In this document: positions 1 to 18,065 of the stretch, one piece after another
Layout of the letters: every line of letters starts with the position of its first letter
Position numbering within the stretch: position 1 is the stretch's first letter
Source: Albula goreensis
Taxonomy: Eukaryota > Chordata > Actinopteri > Albuliformes > Albulidae
Reading direction: 5' to 3'
DNA length: 64,000 nt
Assembly: GCA_022829145.1 (NCBI GenBank)
Contig: CM040743.1
Coordinates: 27,145,646 to 27,209,645 of the forward strand
The notes under the pieces: generated by a model
The model's input: only the letters and a program-made list of their open reading frames with translations
Told to the model about the DNA's origin: nothing
Databases searched by the model: none
Translations under genes and position numbers: made by a program

Positions 1-388
1 TCTGACAGCTATGACTGAGCAACACTAGGCACATTAATGTGGAGGCCTTTCTTTCTCTCCTGTGTGGGAGCTGTTTTTCCCTGTGTGAGAATCTGCTGAG
101 AATGTGCTATGTGAGCACAAATTTGACTTCCACCTCCAACGCCCAGACCTCACCATCATTAGCTTCCCACTGGGATGGAATTGATGGGTTTTACTCAAAA
201 AGCATTTCTATTCATGAAAATAATATAGATATGTAAATATATTTCCAGAAGTACTGCCTGAAATTTGATCACAATGAGATGCACTGTATCCACCCTTCCA
301 CTGTGGATATTTGTGTAGTTCAAGTAATGAAAGTTAACCACATATGTTAAATGTAGTCACCAGGAATGTGCACATGTTTTGCATGCAG

Positions 389-4021
<3,633 letters not shown>

Positions 4022-4560
4022 GGCTCACATAGATGGCGAGATGCACAGACACACTTAACACTTTGAAGACCGACAGGCAGGCATGAACAAATAGACTGGT
4101 GGGCACATGCCCGAGACACACTGACTCACAAAGGGAAATTCAAAAAGCAATTAAAAGCCACACACATACAGGTACAGACTGTCAGATGCATTGACTGACT
4201 GTTGTATTGCATGGTTGATGAACACTAAAAGACTTACTGACTGCTTCACTATAAAAAATAAAAAAAGAATCACAGTGTGTAGCACTGTCTTGCACTCACT
4301 TTGTGACAGAATTGAACTTCCTCTTTTTTCTGCCTCTTTCCTTCTCTTTGCTTGCTCTGCATTTCTTATCCTTTCCAGTTACTCTTTTTTGCAATTTTTC
4401 TTTGTCTTGTCAAAGCTGCCACGGTTTCTTTACTGGTCTGATCTTTTCTTTCATTCTGCCACTGTTTTCCTCTTCTTGTATTTCCCTATGCCCTATTTCC
4501 TAATGTTTGCTCAATTACTGAAATAAAATTCAGTGCATCATAGATTTATTCAATAAATAA
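4022..4560 (+). other. eno2 3' UTR with candidate polyadenylation signals
   Basis: Non-coding sequence follows the eno2 stop. An AATAAA hexamer lies at 4522-4527 and another AATAAA-containing stretch at about 4552-4560. The first would give a 3' UTR of about 0.5 kb. A 111-codon open frame at 4191-4526 lies entirely in this UTR and has a pyrimidine-rich, low-complexity translation, so it is not called as a gene. Confidence 0.55.
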
Positions 4561-6356
4561 AAAGAGAGAAATATTTACGATGGTAACATTTGTACATTGA
4601 TATATTTCTAAGCTGTGTTATTACTGATCCTGAGATGCAGGCTGACCTGTGCATAAAAAAGATATACTGGATCTGCTTATATGCTCCACTATGTAGCTGC
4701 ATGTGATATGTGAAACCACCACTGTTTATCAGGCTGTTAACACCACACTTTTCCAGTAGCTCTGTCATACAGTTGTATTGTTGCTCCATTAGAGTCTGAT
4801 TTTATTGATGATAATGTTGGTTACTATGCAAAAAGCAAGTGAATAATAATCATAATGTTTAGAGAGTCATCGTAACAGTCCTTGCCAGTAGAACAAATCG
4901 TGCCACTGGGTCTGTTATTAAAATATCTGGGTGATTTATGAATAAGGTTTATTTTGAGGTTTGGAGTTTAGCTTCTTGTGGCATTACACTCAGCAAATGA
5001 GATGAGAAGCAAGCTAGGATCTGTGTGGCATGTAATTCATAATAGTAATAAAAATAGATGTTTGACAGGTGTGGACTGAAGTTTCAGCTTTCACAAGTTT
5101 TTTTTTTTTTTCTGAACAGTACAGTATAGTTAATAGAAATTTGAAACTAATGCAGTTTTATTTGGTGGTGCTTATATATTACATTTTCATAGTATAATTT
5201 CTGATTATTTTACAATATCAGTTTACATCAATCATAGACTGACAAATGTTATGAAATGTAATAAAGTTGCACAGGTACTGAGATATTTCTCATAACTCAA
5301 ATCAGCAAAATACACAATGCATCAAGCAATTAGATTTCAGTCAGGCATAATTTTAATACTTGTTTGCTTTACTGTATTAAATTAAATGGAATATAAATAA
5401 ACACAGCACTGCTAAATATTTTGCAGTCATGATATGGTTACCCTAGTTGGAAAGCTAAGCCTGGGAAATGGAACTAGAAGAAAGATATCAGGCTGCATGT
5501 GAGATCATGCAGATGTTCATTTTCTCAAGGGCTCGTTTTCTCTGTAGTAACCACTCATCTGTAAGGATTGCATGCTTCTTGCTCCTCAGCTTGTGAGCTA
5601 TGGACAGATGTCCACTTCTGCGCCATGAGTAGATTTGATCTGCACGTTTTTAATTTGCAGCATTGCATAAAAACTGTTAACGGATATGTAGTTTGTAGCA
5701 TCTTTGTATTGATGCTGTTAGTGATCAATTGAATGCTGCTCCTGTTTAAATATTTAGGAACTCGATAAGACAGCATGGGCATTGATGTTCGTTGGACTGT
5801 AATGCTACACAGTTCCTCCGCTCAATATACGTAACAAACCATCGAAACTGTGCTGTTGAAACTGTACTCTCAAATTGGCTGACATACAGCGATGTCCAGA
5901 TCATTGTAAGTATGCTGAAAACCTTAAGAGTATTCAGGTATTTACTGGAAGACATGTTTTGGTGGAAAAATGGGTAAAGGCACATCCATTTATGACATTT
6001 TAAGAGTGTTTTGCTTGCACGAAATCATGACATATATTCAACTAAGAAGCATATTACTACAACTGATTGCATATCACTTAGCACTAATGACTACACTTAG
6101 TAGTCATAAGCAAGCAACAGTAATAGGTTTTGAAACAAAATGTGCTTGATATTAGGATTGCAAATCACATTACACCCCAGAATCTGCAAATTCTCACCGT
6201 AGCATTCATCCAAAGAAAACTAAACTCCTCTGAAAAGTATCCTATTGTGTAGTGGAGCAAATCTCAAATTGCCAATGCAATAATTGTAATATTACTTGGA
6301 GTGGCATTTAAAGTCTAATCCCTTAAATCTGCACCAAGGTCAGGCCTTTCATTTTT
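4561..6356. other. Intergenic, AT-rich, nothing recognised
   Basis: No coding, RNA or clear transposon signal is seen. The sequence is AT-rich with scattered polyadenylation-like hexamers that could belong to longer eno2 transcripts. Confidence 0.5.
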
Positions 6357-7010
6357 TCACTGTAACAATCTTCTGCTATTGCAAGGTGATTTTAAAAATA
6401 CTTTGATCATACAAGCAACCATGCAAATACACCACATTTAAAGGGAGATATAGGGACAGAGAAAAAGAGAGATTGAGAGAGGATGAAAAGATACTCAAGT
6501 GAGGAAACTGGCTATCTTAAGTGTTAAAATTTTAACTTATCTGTCATGGCAAATCAGTGCAAGTGCATAGGGTCTCATACATAAGTCATGGAGAAGTACA
6601 GATACGATCATAGACTGTGCATAAAACAATTTCTGCATTATTTCAGCATTCATCAAAATTTTATTTGGTCCTTAATTTGTTAATATGAACAAGGGACCAT
6701 GCAAAGACCTATTCATACAAATGGCCCTTGTGGAAAAAATAAACGTAAATATTGATATGATTCTTTTTTTAGCAAAAGTTAGGGTGTATGCTGAAAATGC
6801 CTTGAAGGCATCAATGATGTCTTGCCAGGAACGGCAATAACTCTGTCACCCAATTCAAAAAATGTTTTTTTCTTGGTTTCTTTTTGGTGGCATGGTCTCT
6901 TAGTTACTATTTTTCTGTAGTTTTTGGTTTTAACCATTGCAAAAGACATGTGAATCAAAGTCAAGAATAACTAATATTCATTATTCAATGTACATTAGTA
7001 ATAACAGAAG
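6357..7010. repeat. Duplicated non-coding block, copy A
   Basis: This block matches 10719-11468 in the same orientation along its length. Shared stretches include CTCATACATAAGTCATG, GATCATAGACTGTGCATAAA and TTTTGGTTTTAACCATTGCA. It starts in a purine-rich run near 6445-6490. Indels separate the two copies and break every shared reading frame. No terminal inverted repeats or target-site duplications are obvious, so it looks like a local segmental duplication or an unrecognised dispersed repeat. Confidence 0.75.
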
Positions 7011-7147
7011 TCAGAGTGCACACTTGCCCAAGGATATGCCTATACTGTTTTTATTAGTTGTATTTCATGAGATAGGGAAGCAGGTATAGGTACAAAAACA
7101 ATTATGAATGGACAAATTCAAACCATTCAAGCTATCTAAGCCTAAAA

Positions 7148-7312
7148 CCATGGTCCTAGAAGGCTACAGTGTAGGCATTTTTTGTTAACTCAACTTAATG
7201 ACCAATTACAACTCTTGATTGCACAGGCAACTCACTTTATCTGGTCATTACCTAGGGTTGGTTGTGTAATGTGTTCAGGTGAAACCAGAATATACAATGG
7301 CCCTCCAGGTCC
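7148..7312. mobile_element. Possible old MITE with degenerate terminal inverted repeats
   Basis: The left end reads TGGTCCTAGAAGGCTACAG. The reverse complement of the right end reads TGGACCTGGAGGGCCATTG. The ends agree at roughly 70 percent of positions over about 20 bp and resemble the ends of the hAT-type MITE at 32334-32539. No clean target-site duplication was found, so this is tentative. Confidence 0.3.
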
Positions 7313-8175
7313 ACGAACGAGACTCACATATGTAGAGGGATAACACTGATTATAGAAAACTCAAAATGTATATGGAGGCCAAACATGGCCAAACACACAC
7401 ATTACCCTTAATTCATGCAACCCTTGCACCACAACAACATACAAGTTCCCATACAAGTAACTATGTATAAGATGAGGACAAGAGGATTTCCTCAATTCTT
7501 TGTTAGCGTTTTCTTACTTGCAATTTCCCATTCATTTCATTTCCCACAGTGCCTGAGGTACCAATTGGGTGTTTATTGGTCTTTTAGATTCTGGTATGTC
7601 CAGATGACACTCTTGTTGTTGCATAACTTATTGACTGGCTGCTCTCAAAACCTAGCGAGGCAAACCTCTGTCAGCCTAATACCTGCAGTCAGCCTGCTTC
7701 AGCTGAAACTGAAGCAGCCCTCAAGCACAGTGGCTATACTGCTCAACTGGTGGACTGCAGAGTGAAAAGCAGGTAGTGAACTGCAATGGAAGATAAGTGA
7801 GTTCCAGTATTGTCACACTGAGCTGGTGTTGGATGGACGAAGGAAATACAGCTGGATATGCTTTATTTGAAAGAAAAAGAGATTAAAACTCAGTTTCTGA
7901 GTCTGGGCAACTGATGACAATTTAAATTTTAGTATTCACATTTTTCTTCTCAGTCTTCAAGGCCTTAAGGATCTTTTCCTTGTGTGTGGTCAACAATTTT
8001 TTAAACAATCTTTTGAATCAACAATTCAAACCTCAAGGAAAGACATTTAAGAGCCTTGAATGTTTTGTCTTCAGCTTTGACAACAATGAAGCAATGCAAT
8101 GTGAAATATTTTAATTAGTTATCTTGAAAACACAGACTCTGGAATTGTAATTAAACACTGACTAAACATCATATA

Positions 8176-9712
8176 CAGTGGGGGAAGTAAGTATTGGACA
8201 CATCAAAAGTTTTTCAATTCAACATATTTCCATTGCAGCTATTCACATGACATTTAGACCAAACATTGGTATTAACTCAATAAAACTACACAGCTAAAGA
8301 AATTGTAACATTCTAATCCATAAAAAAGTTATGTGCAGTAAAGGGAAATGACACAGGAAAAAAGTATTGAACACGCTAACTGAAATTTATTTAATACTTA
8401 GTGGAGAAGCCTTTGTTTCCAATGACAGCTTAAAGATGCTTCCTGTACAAAAAAATTAATCTCTCACAGTGATCAGGTGGGATTTTGGCCCATTCTTCAA
8501 CACAGATGGTCTTTAAATCTTGAAGATTCCGAGGGGTCCACTGGTGAATCTTGATCTTCAGTTCCTTCCACAAATTCTCTATTGGATTTAAGTCTGGAGA
8601 TTGACTAGGCCGGTCCAACACCTTTATTTTCTTCCTCTTGAGCCAATTGAGAGTCTCCTTTGCAGTATTTTTTGGATCATTGTCCTGTTGGTCGGTACAT
8701 GGCTCCATTCATCATCCCTTCGGTAATTTGGATTCCACCAGCACCATGTGAAGAGAAACAGCCCCATACCATGATGCTTCCTCCTCTGAACTTCACTGTA
8801 GGTATGGTATTTTTAGGATGATATGCAAAGCCATTTCTCCTCCAAACATGGCGCGTTGTATTGTTGCCAAAAATGTTGATTTTTGTCTCGTCTGACCAGA
8901 CTACATTCTCCCAGTAATCTAAAGGCTTCTCCAAAACTTCAAACGAGCTTCAACATGCCTTTTCTTCAGTAATGGAGTCTTCCAGGGTGATCGCGAATGG
9001 AGACCGTGACGGTGGAGTGCATTGCCAATTGTTTTCTTTGTGACAACTGTACCCGCTGCTTCCAGGTCTTTCTGGAGCTCTGCTCGAGTGGTCCTTGGCT
9101 CTTGGGCTACTCTTCTGACTAACTTCCTGACTGCCCGTTCAGAAATCTTGCGAGGAGCTCCTGTGCATGGCCAGTTGATGGTCGAGTGATGTTCCTTCCA
9201 CTTGGGTATAATGGCCCCAATGGTTCTTATAGGAACATTTAGGAGTTTAGAAATCTGTCGGTAAACAGTGCCATTACTGTGCTGCTCAACAATCTTGTTG
9301 CGAAGGTCTTGGGAGAGCTCTTTGCCTCTACCCATCATGAGATGTTTCTCGCAAGACTGCTTGGTGGCAAATGATTCTTTTACTTCCATTCCGAGGTGGA
9401 AAATGCTTTTTCAAAGATTGGAAGTACTTATACCCACCACCATGCACTAACCTAGCTGATTCTAATTAGCACAGGTGGGAGAACGTATTAGTGGCATAAG
9501 CTGGTTGAGTGCTTTTTCTTACTGTGTTCAATACTTTTTTCCTGTGTCATTCCCCTTTATTGCACATAACTTTTTTATGGATTGGAATGTTACAATTTCT
9601 TTAGCTATGTAGTTTTATTGAATTAATACCAATGTCTGGTCTAAATTTCATGTGAACAGCTGCAATGGAAATATGTTGATACTTGTGTGTTCAATACTTA
9701 TTTCCCCCGCTG
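8176..9712 (-). mobile_element. Tc1/mariner-family DNA transposon, degenerate
   Basis: A 1,537-bp element is flanked by the TA dinucleotides at 8174-8175 and 9713-9714, the expected Tc1 target-site duplication. The terminal inverted repeats are long: 8176 to about 8375 on the left and about 9524 to 9712 on the right. They begin CAGTGGGGG and CAGCGGGGG respectively and stay closely similar for about 190-200 bp. A transposase pseudogene lies between them on the minus strand. Both copies of the repeat contain AAAAAAGTATTGAACAC, typical of teleost Tc1 elements. Confidence 0.93.
8430..9389 (-). pseudogene. Tc1-like transposase pseudogene (DD34E type)
   Basis: Three minus-strand open pieces follow each other: 9389-8919 (paired helix-turn-helix DNA-binding part, starting near [18 protein letters not shown]), 8934-8677 (first catalytic Asp in [11 protein letters not shown]) and 8708-8430 (second Asp in QQDNDPKNT, Glu in [15 protein letters not shown]). 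The middle piece is in a different frame from the other two, so there are two compensating frame disruptions, near 8930 and 8697. At the second, family members normally have some 20-25 residues between NGAMYR and FQQDNDPK that are absent here, which indicates an internal deletion. The element cannot encode an intact transposase. Confidence 0.9.
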
Positions 9713-9714
9713 TA

Positions 9715-10718
9715 TGTGTTTGTGATCATTTAACAATATGCAGTTGTGAATGTTTTTCTTATGTCTGTTTTAACCATGCACTACCCATTTTGATTCTACG
9801 TAATAGCTTACTGGGTATTTTGTTGAAAACATCAAATGCTTTACTCCTTAACGGATTCATGTTTGTCAGGGATTGCTAAATACTGCCAAAACAGTGATTT
9901 TTGCCTGTTAATTTTTGGTCCTGAAAACTCCCTGTCTTGATGCTACCTTCATTGATAGCATGCAATACATATTTTAAAAACAATCCTCTAATTGTAAAAA
10001 CCATTTTCGTTTGTCTCCTATGGTTATCAAAAATAAAGCTGAGTGAATTATTACTTCTTTACTATTACATCAAGATAATGTTCAAAATTATCATATTTAA
10101 ATGAAAACATTTAGAACAATATATGTTATGCAATTGATGTAATGCCATACAAATGCACAAGCAAAAAGACTGAAATTTCAAGACAATGTAAAATGTTTAA
10201 TAAATCAAATGGATCTTATATTTCTCATATGAATTATGAGAAGGCAGAGTGTGTACCCTAAATTTGCTGCTGGTCAGTGAGTCCCCAGAATGCCTTGGAA
10301 GGTGGTGAGTGACTTATTCACTGACATCAGTGAGTAGAGCAAGCAGCGACTGAGGTTTTGGAGATGAAAGTGACTGGACATTTGCAGGGGAGAGGGACAG
10401 ATGGACCCCAGCAGTAGAGTGGGGGAGGGGCTGGGGGATGGGGATTGTGCAGGGAGCAATTGAGGATATGTGCAATGGGAGTGGTGCAGTGAAATAAATT
10501 GCCCAAGAAAGACAGTAAAAGTGCTAGTTCAATTCCACACATTTTTAGACACCTATGTCCATTGTGTACAACTATGCAAGAATAATTCAGGAAAATGAAT
10601 TCAGGGAAAATGACAAAATTCATGTATGAAAAATGGGACAGCATGCAAATTAATGATTAAAAATGTGGAAATGAAAAAAAAATGTTCTGTGGTTCACCTT
10701 TTCTGCTCTTTATTTTTT
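9715..10718. other. Intergenic, nothing recognised
   Basis: AT-rich non-coding DNA between the Tc1 element and copy B of the duplicated block. A short G-rich low-complexity stretch lies near 10380-10450. Minus-strand open frames here have low-complexity translations and no family resemblance. Confidence 0.5.
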
Positions 10719-11468
10719 TACTGTTACAATCTGTTGCAGTTGCAAGCTGCTCTCAAAATACTTTAATCATATACATGCAAACATATTACATTTAAGGGGA
10801 GACAGAGAAAAAGACAAAGAGAGAGAGAAAGAGAGAGAGAAGAAAAGATTCAGAGAAGCGAGGAAACAAGGACAGAAAGAGGAAAATCACCATTTTTAAG
10901 CAAATCAAACAAAAAACGTCTCAAAACAAATGGTTCCCGGCTTTATGAAATCAATCACCTGTATAAAAAATGGCTTTCTTAAGTGTTCAAATCTTAACAT
11001 CATATCTGTCATGGCAAAACAATCTATAGAGTCTCATACATAAGTCATGCACAGGTACAGATATGATCATAGACTGTGCATAAAACAATTTATGCATTAT
11101 TTCAGTATTCATTAATATTTTATTTGGTGATGTTAGTTTGTTTATACTAACAAGAGACCATGCAAAAACATATTTGTAGAAAAGGTCTTTGTGGAAAAAA
11201 TAAAAGTATTTATCTATATGATTTTTTTCAGAAAGAAAAGTGAGGGCGTATGCTAAAAATGCCTTGAAGTCATCAGTGATGTCTTTTCCCAAGGAACAGC
11301 AATAACTCTGTCACCCAATTCAAAAATTTTTTTTTCTCCTGGTTTCATTTAAACAGCTTATTTACTGTTTTTGTACTACTTTTTGGTTTTAACCATTGCA
11401 AAAGACATTTGAATCAAAGTCAAGAATAACTAACATCCATTATTCAATCCATATTGGTAATAGCAGAA
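10719..11468. repeat. Duplicated non-coding block, copy B
   Basis: This is the second copy of the block at 6357-7010, in direct orientation about 4.4 kb downstream. It carries an extra segment around 10865-10975 and a longer GA-rich run (10800-10860). The best-conserved parts are around 11030-11110 and 11390-11440. A 101-codon minus-strand open frame at 11292-10987 is not kept in copy A. Confidence 0.75.
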
Positions 11469-12992
11469 TTGTGTCTACACATTTTGTATGGATCCCAAGG
11501 TTTTTCATACACAATTCTCTTAACGATAAGTTAAATAGTTACTAATCTCTATCATAACCACACAGGAAATCTGTTGTATGTGTTATAATAAGAAGTGTGG
11601 AATCTGCAGGGGAGAAAACAAGATGTTCTCACATGAGAAAATGAAATTTCATCTTTTGATGTGCAGACAGCACCCCCTACCTGTCCAGCAGGTATGTTGA
11701 AAAATTTGGTGAGCCATAATAACATTAAAACATGATAATTTAATTATCTTCCACAAGACTATCATTCTTGTGTCATAACAATTATTTACATTAAAATCAG
11801 ATGTTTATGGAATCATGTCATTAAATTGCATCTTCCATAAAGCCCCGTTTTAGGAGATTCCCACAGAGCTGTTTCCATGTGATCACTCAGACACTAGCTG
11901 GCACCAGCAGGACTTTAAACTGTTGGCCAAAAAGAGAATATGACATTGCACTCTGTGCAAATTGAATATAAAGGATATGCTATGTAATAAAAAGAGAAGG
12001 GAATTAGAGATAGCTATTTGCACTGATAATGTTCTTTATATGTCATTTTGTAATTATGCCATATACAGTACCGATGGAATCTTAGTGAAATATTGTTTTC
12101 CAAGCAGTGCATATGCCTTTTGTGAAAACTGACTGGTTTTGCAAACTGGGTGGAGTATAGTTGAGTAAACATTTATATATATTTCTGTATGAGTATATTG
12201 TATATGTCTCTTCTATCTTGTACTCTTGAATTATTATTTAATTCTATTCCTGAATTTTCACAATTGTCTGATCTTCAGCCCTATTAACTGAAAACATATT
12301 TTTTTATTACTGCATGTAACATTTCAAGTGATATTATACTGATATGATTTACACTTTTGCATAATTTCATACTTTTGGCAAAAGGGAAAATGAGGTTTGG
12401 AACAGTAAAACTTGTGGTAAAGAGTAATCTTAAATACAAGGAGATGGAGGATTCAGAGTGGTGTGGCCATTATGGTGTAGATAAAAGTGTCTGCATAAAA
12501 TGTCTGTCCTGCTTCACAGATGGCTCCCCCTAGTGGTCACATCACAATTTTCTTTATGGATTTCAGAATGGGAGATGCTCTGTCATTTAGCATGTAATGA
12601 AACTAAAGGCTATACTGTAGCAGAAAACAGTATGGCTTTCATAAAAACAGTCGGTGTATCTCCCACTGGTCTGATCAAACATCAGACTGGCTACTTTATC
12701 TACCTTGCCAGCATTAGAGATTATTCTGATTATTCTTCTCATTTCTGCTTTGTTACCCAATGAGTTCATTTTAAGAGAAGACCTAAGTATAGTTTTCTGT
12801 TTAAATAAACATCACACAAAGTATATATACTTCAGGCCTAGGTACTATAGGTAAGTTAGGTAATGACTAGAGATGATATCAAGTAAGTGGCAACCAATAG
12901 TAACAGTCTTTTATTTAAACCATAACATAACTTCTATCGTGGGCAGAAGACAGAAATATGTAAAATTGAAATGTAACTTTATTTCACTGTCA
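11469..12992. other. Intergenic, nothing recognised
   Basis: AT-rich sequence without gene-like reading frames. The 87-codon plus-strand frame at 12500-12763 has no recognisable domain and is not flanked by convincing splice sites. Confidence 0.45.
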
Positions 12993-13006
12993 AGATTCGT
13001 GGGTCA

Positions 13007-13193
13007 GGTGCGCCCCGGTAGCTCATCCGGTAAAGCGCATGCCACATAAGGCCGAAGCCCTACCGCAGCGGCCCAGGTTCGAATCTGGCCAGGGCCCTTT
13101 GCTGCATGTCCATCCCCCCCCTCTCCCCTGCATTTCCTGTCTGCCTCTCTACTGTAACTGTCAAATAAAAAATTGGAAAAATCCAAAAAAAAG
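13007..13193 (+). mobile_element. tRNA-derived SINE with target-site duplications
   Basis: The 5' part is tRNA-like, with an A-box-like stretch (GTAGCTCATCCGGTAAAGCG) and a B box (GGTTCGAATC). A short pyrimidine-rich body follows, then an A-rich tail ending at about 13193. It is bounded by near-perfect 14-bp direct repeats, AGATTCGTGGGTCA at 12993-13006 and AGATTCTTGGGTCA at 13194-13207. The tail and duplications mark an L1-type or LINE-driven insertion rather than a functional tRNA gene. Confidence 0.85.
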
Positions 13194-13207
13194 AGATTCT
13201 TGGGTCA

Positions 13208-14194
13208 TCCATACACCCAATATCCTGTTTAAGTAAATGCTTAAAATTACCCTATAAATGTGTAACAAATCTTCAGCCATCAATGCCTAAGATTCTCACA
13301 CTGATGATACTTTCTTCCCTGATCATTCAGAATCAAATCTTGATCTCAAGGAGACCTATTGTCATTGTGTTTTGTGTATTTACATACTTGAGAGTTAACT
13401 TACATTCTTGCATTTCTTCCACACTTAGACATAAGAAAACCAGAGGGGAAGACTGCTACAAAGGAAACACAGCACAAGGACACAATTTAATCTGGTCTTC
13501 CTTTTGATTGACTTTACCACTACTTTGCCAGGCTACCTCACCTGGCCTTAGATTTGTTTTGGTTCATTTTAACATCAGGTTTATCCCTCATAACTGGCTC
13601 AAATGGCTAAGACCACAATAAACTCATATATTGAATTCAAAACCAGTCCAGAGAAGAATCACAGGACCATCTTACAAGGTGCAAAGCTGCAGATGAAAAT
13701 AAGGACAAAGTTCAGTGTGCTTACGTTTAGCATAGTCATTTATTTTGGTCAAACGGAATGGTCCATTATAAACCGTGGTCTTAAGCATGATTGACATGTG
13801 GTAGGGAATTCTCCTTGTAGTAGGAAAGCATTAGCACTGTAATACAGTTACACATAAAGCCACAGAAGTGCATTTGACAGGGAGCCACAACACGCAAAAC
13901 CGGTAAACTTTCATAAGTGTGCATGTTTTTAAAACTCAGTGTTGTTTTATCAAGTGCAATTCTTGTTTTAGAGCAGAATAGCATGTAAAGATTATATACT
14001 CGCAGTGCAATCAGTACATCTACACTAAAATGCAGTGCAGTGTGTGTCCTATTTGTCCCTTTAGAAACAAACTGGAAATGTTAGCGAGCAACATCACAAA
14101 ATCCCTGGTCAAAGGTTATTGGGATTTGAGAGTGATGTGCTGAGCTGAACTTGGTCATCCAACAGAAATGACTGACACCAGTGTTCCCTCTTTT
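13208..14194 (-). other. tpi1 3' UTR and downstream spacer
   Basis: This is non-coding sequence below the tpi1 stop codon. On the minus strand an AATAAA hexamer at 13744-13739 would give a 3' UTR of about 450-480 nt. This is a candidate only. Nothing else is recognised between here and the SINE. Confidence 0.4.

Positions 14195-18065
<3,871 letters not shown>

Noticed and set aside
1..388. Additional eno2 exon at the left edge
   Set aside because: The sequence is intronic. The preceding enolase exon is not seen, and the first acceptor that fits the frame is at 388/389.
4191..4526. 111-codon open frame after eno2
   Set aside because: It lies in the eno2 3' UTR, has a pyrimidine-driven Leu/Phe/Ser-rich translation, and contains no domain.
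7415..7765. 116-codon plus-strand open frame in the eno2/tpi1 spacer
   Set aside because: It has no recognisable domain, ordinary AT-rich composition, and no splice or polyadenylation support.
13015..13090. Functional tRNA gene
   Set aside because: The A and B boxes are tRNA-like, but no acceptor stem pairs, and a SINE body, A-rich tail and flanking duplications follow.
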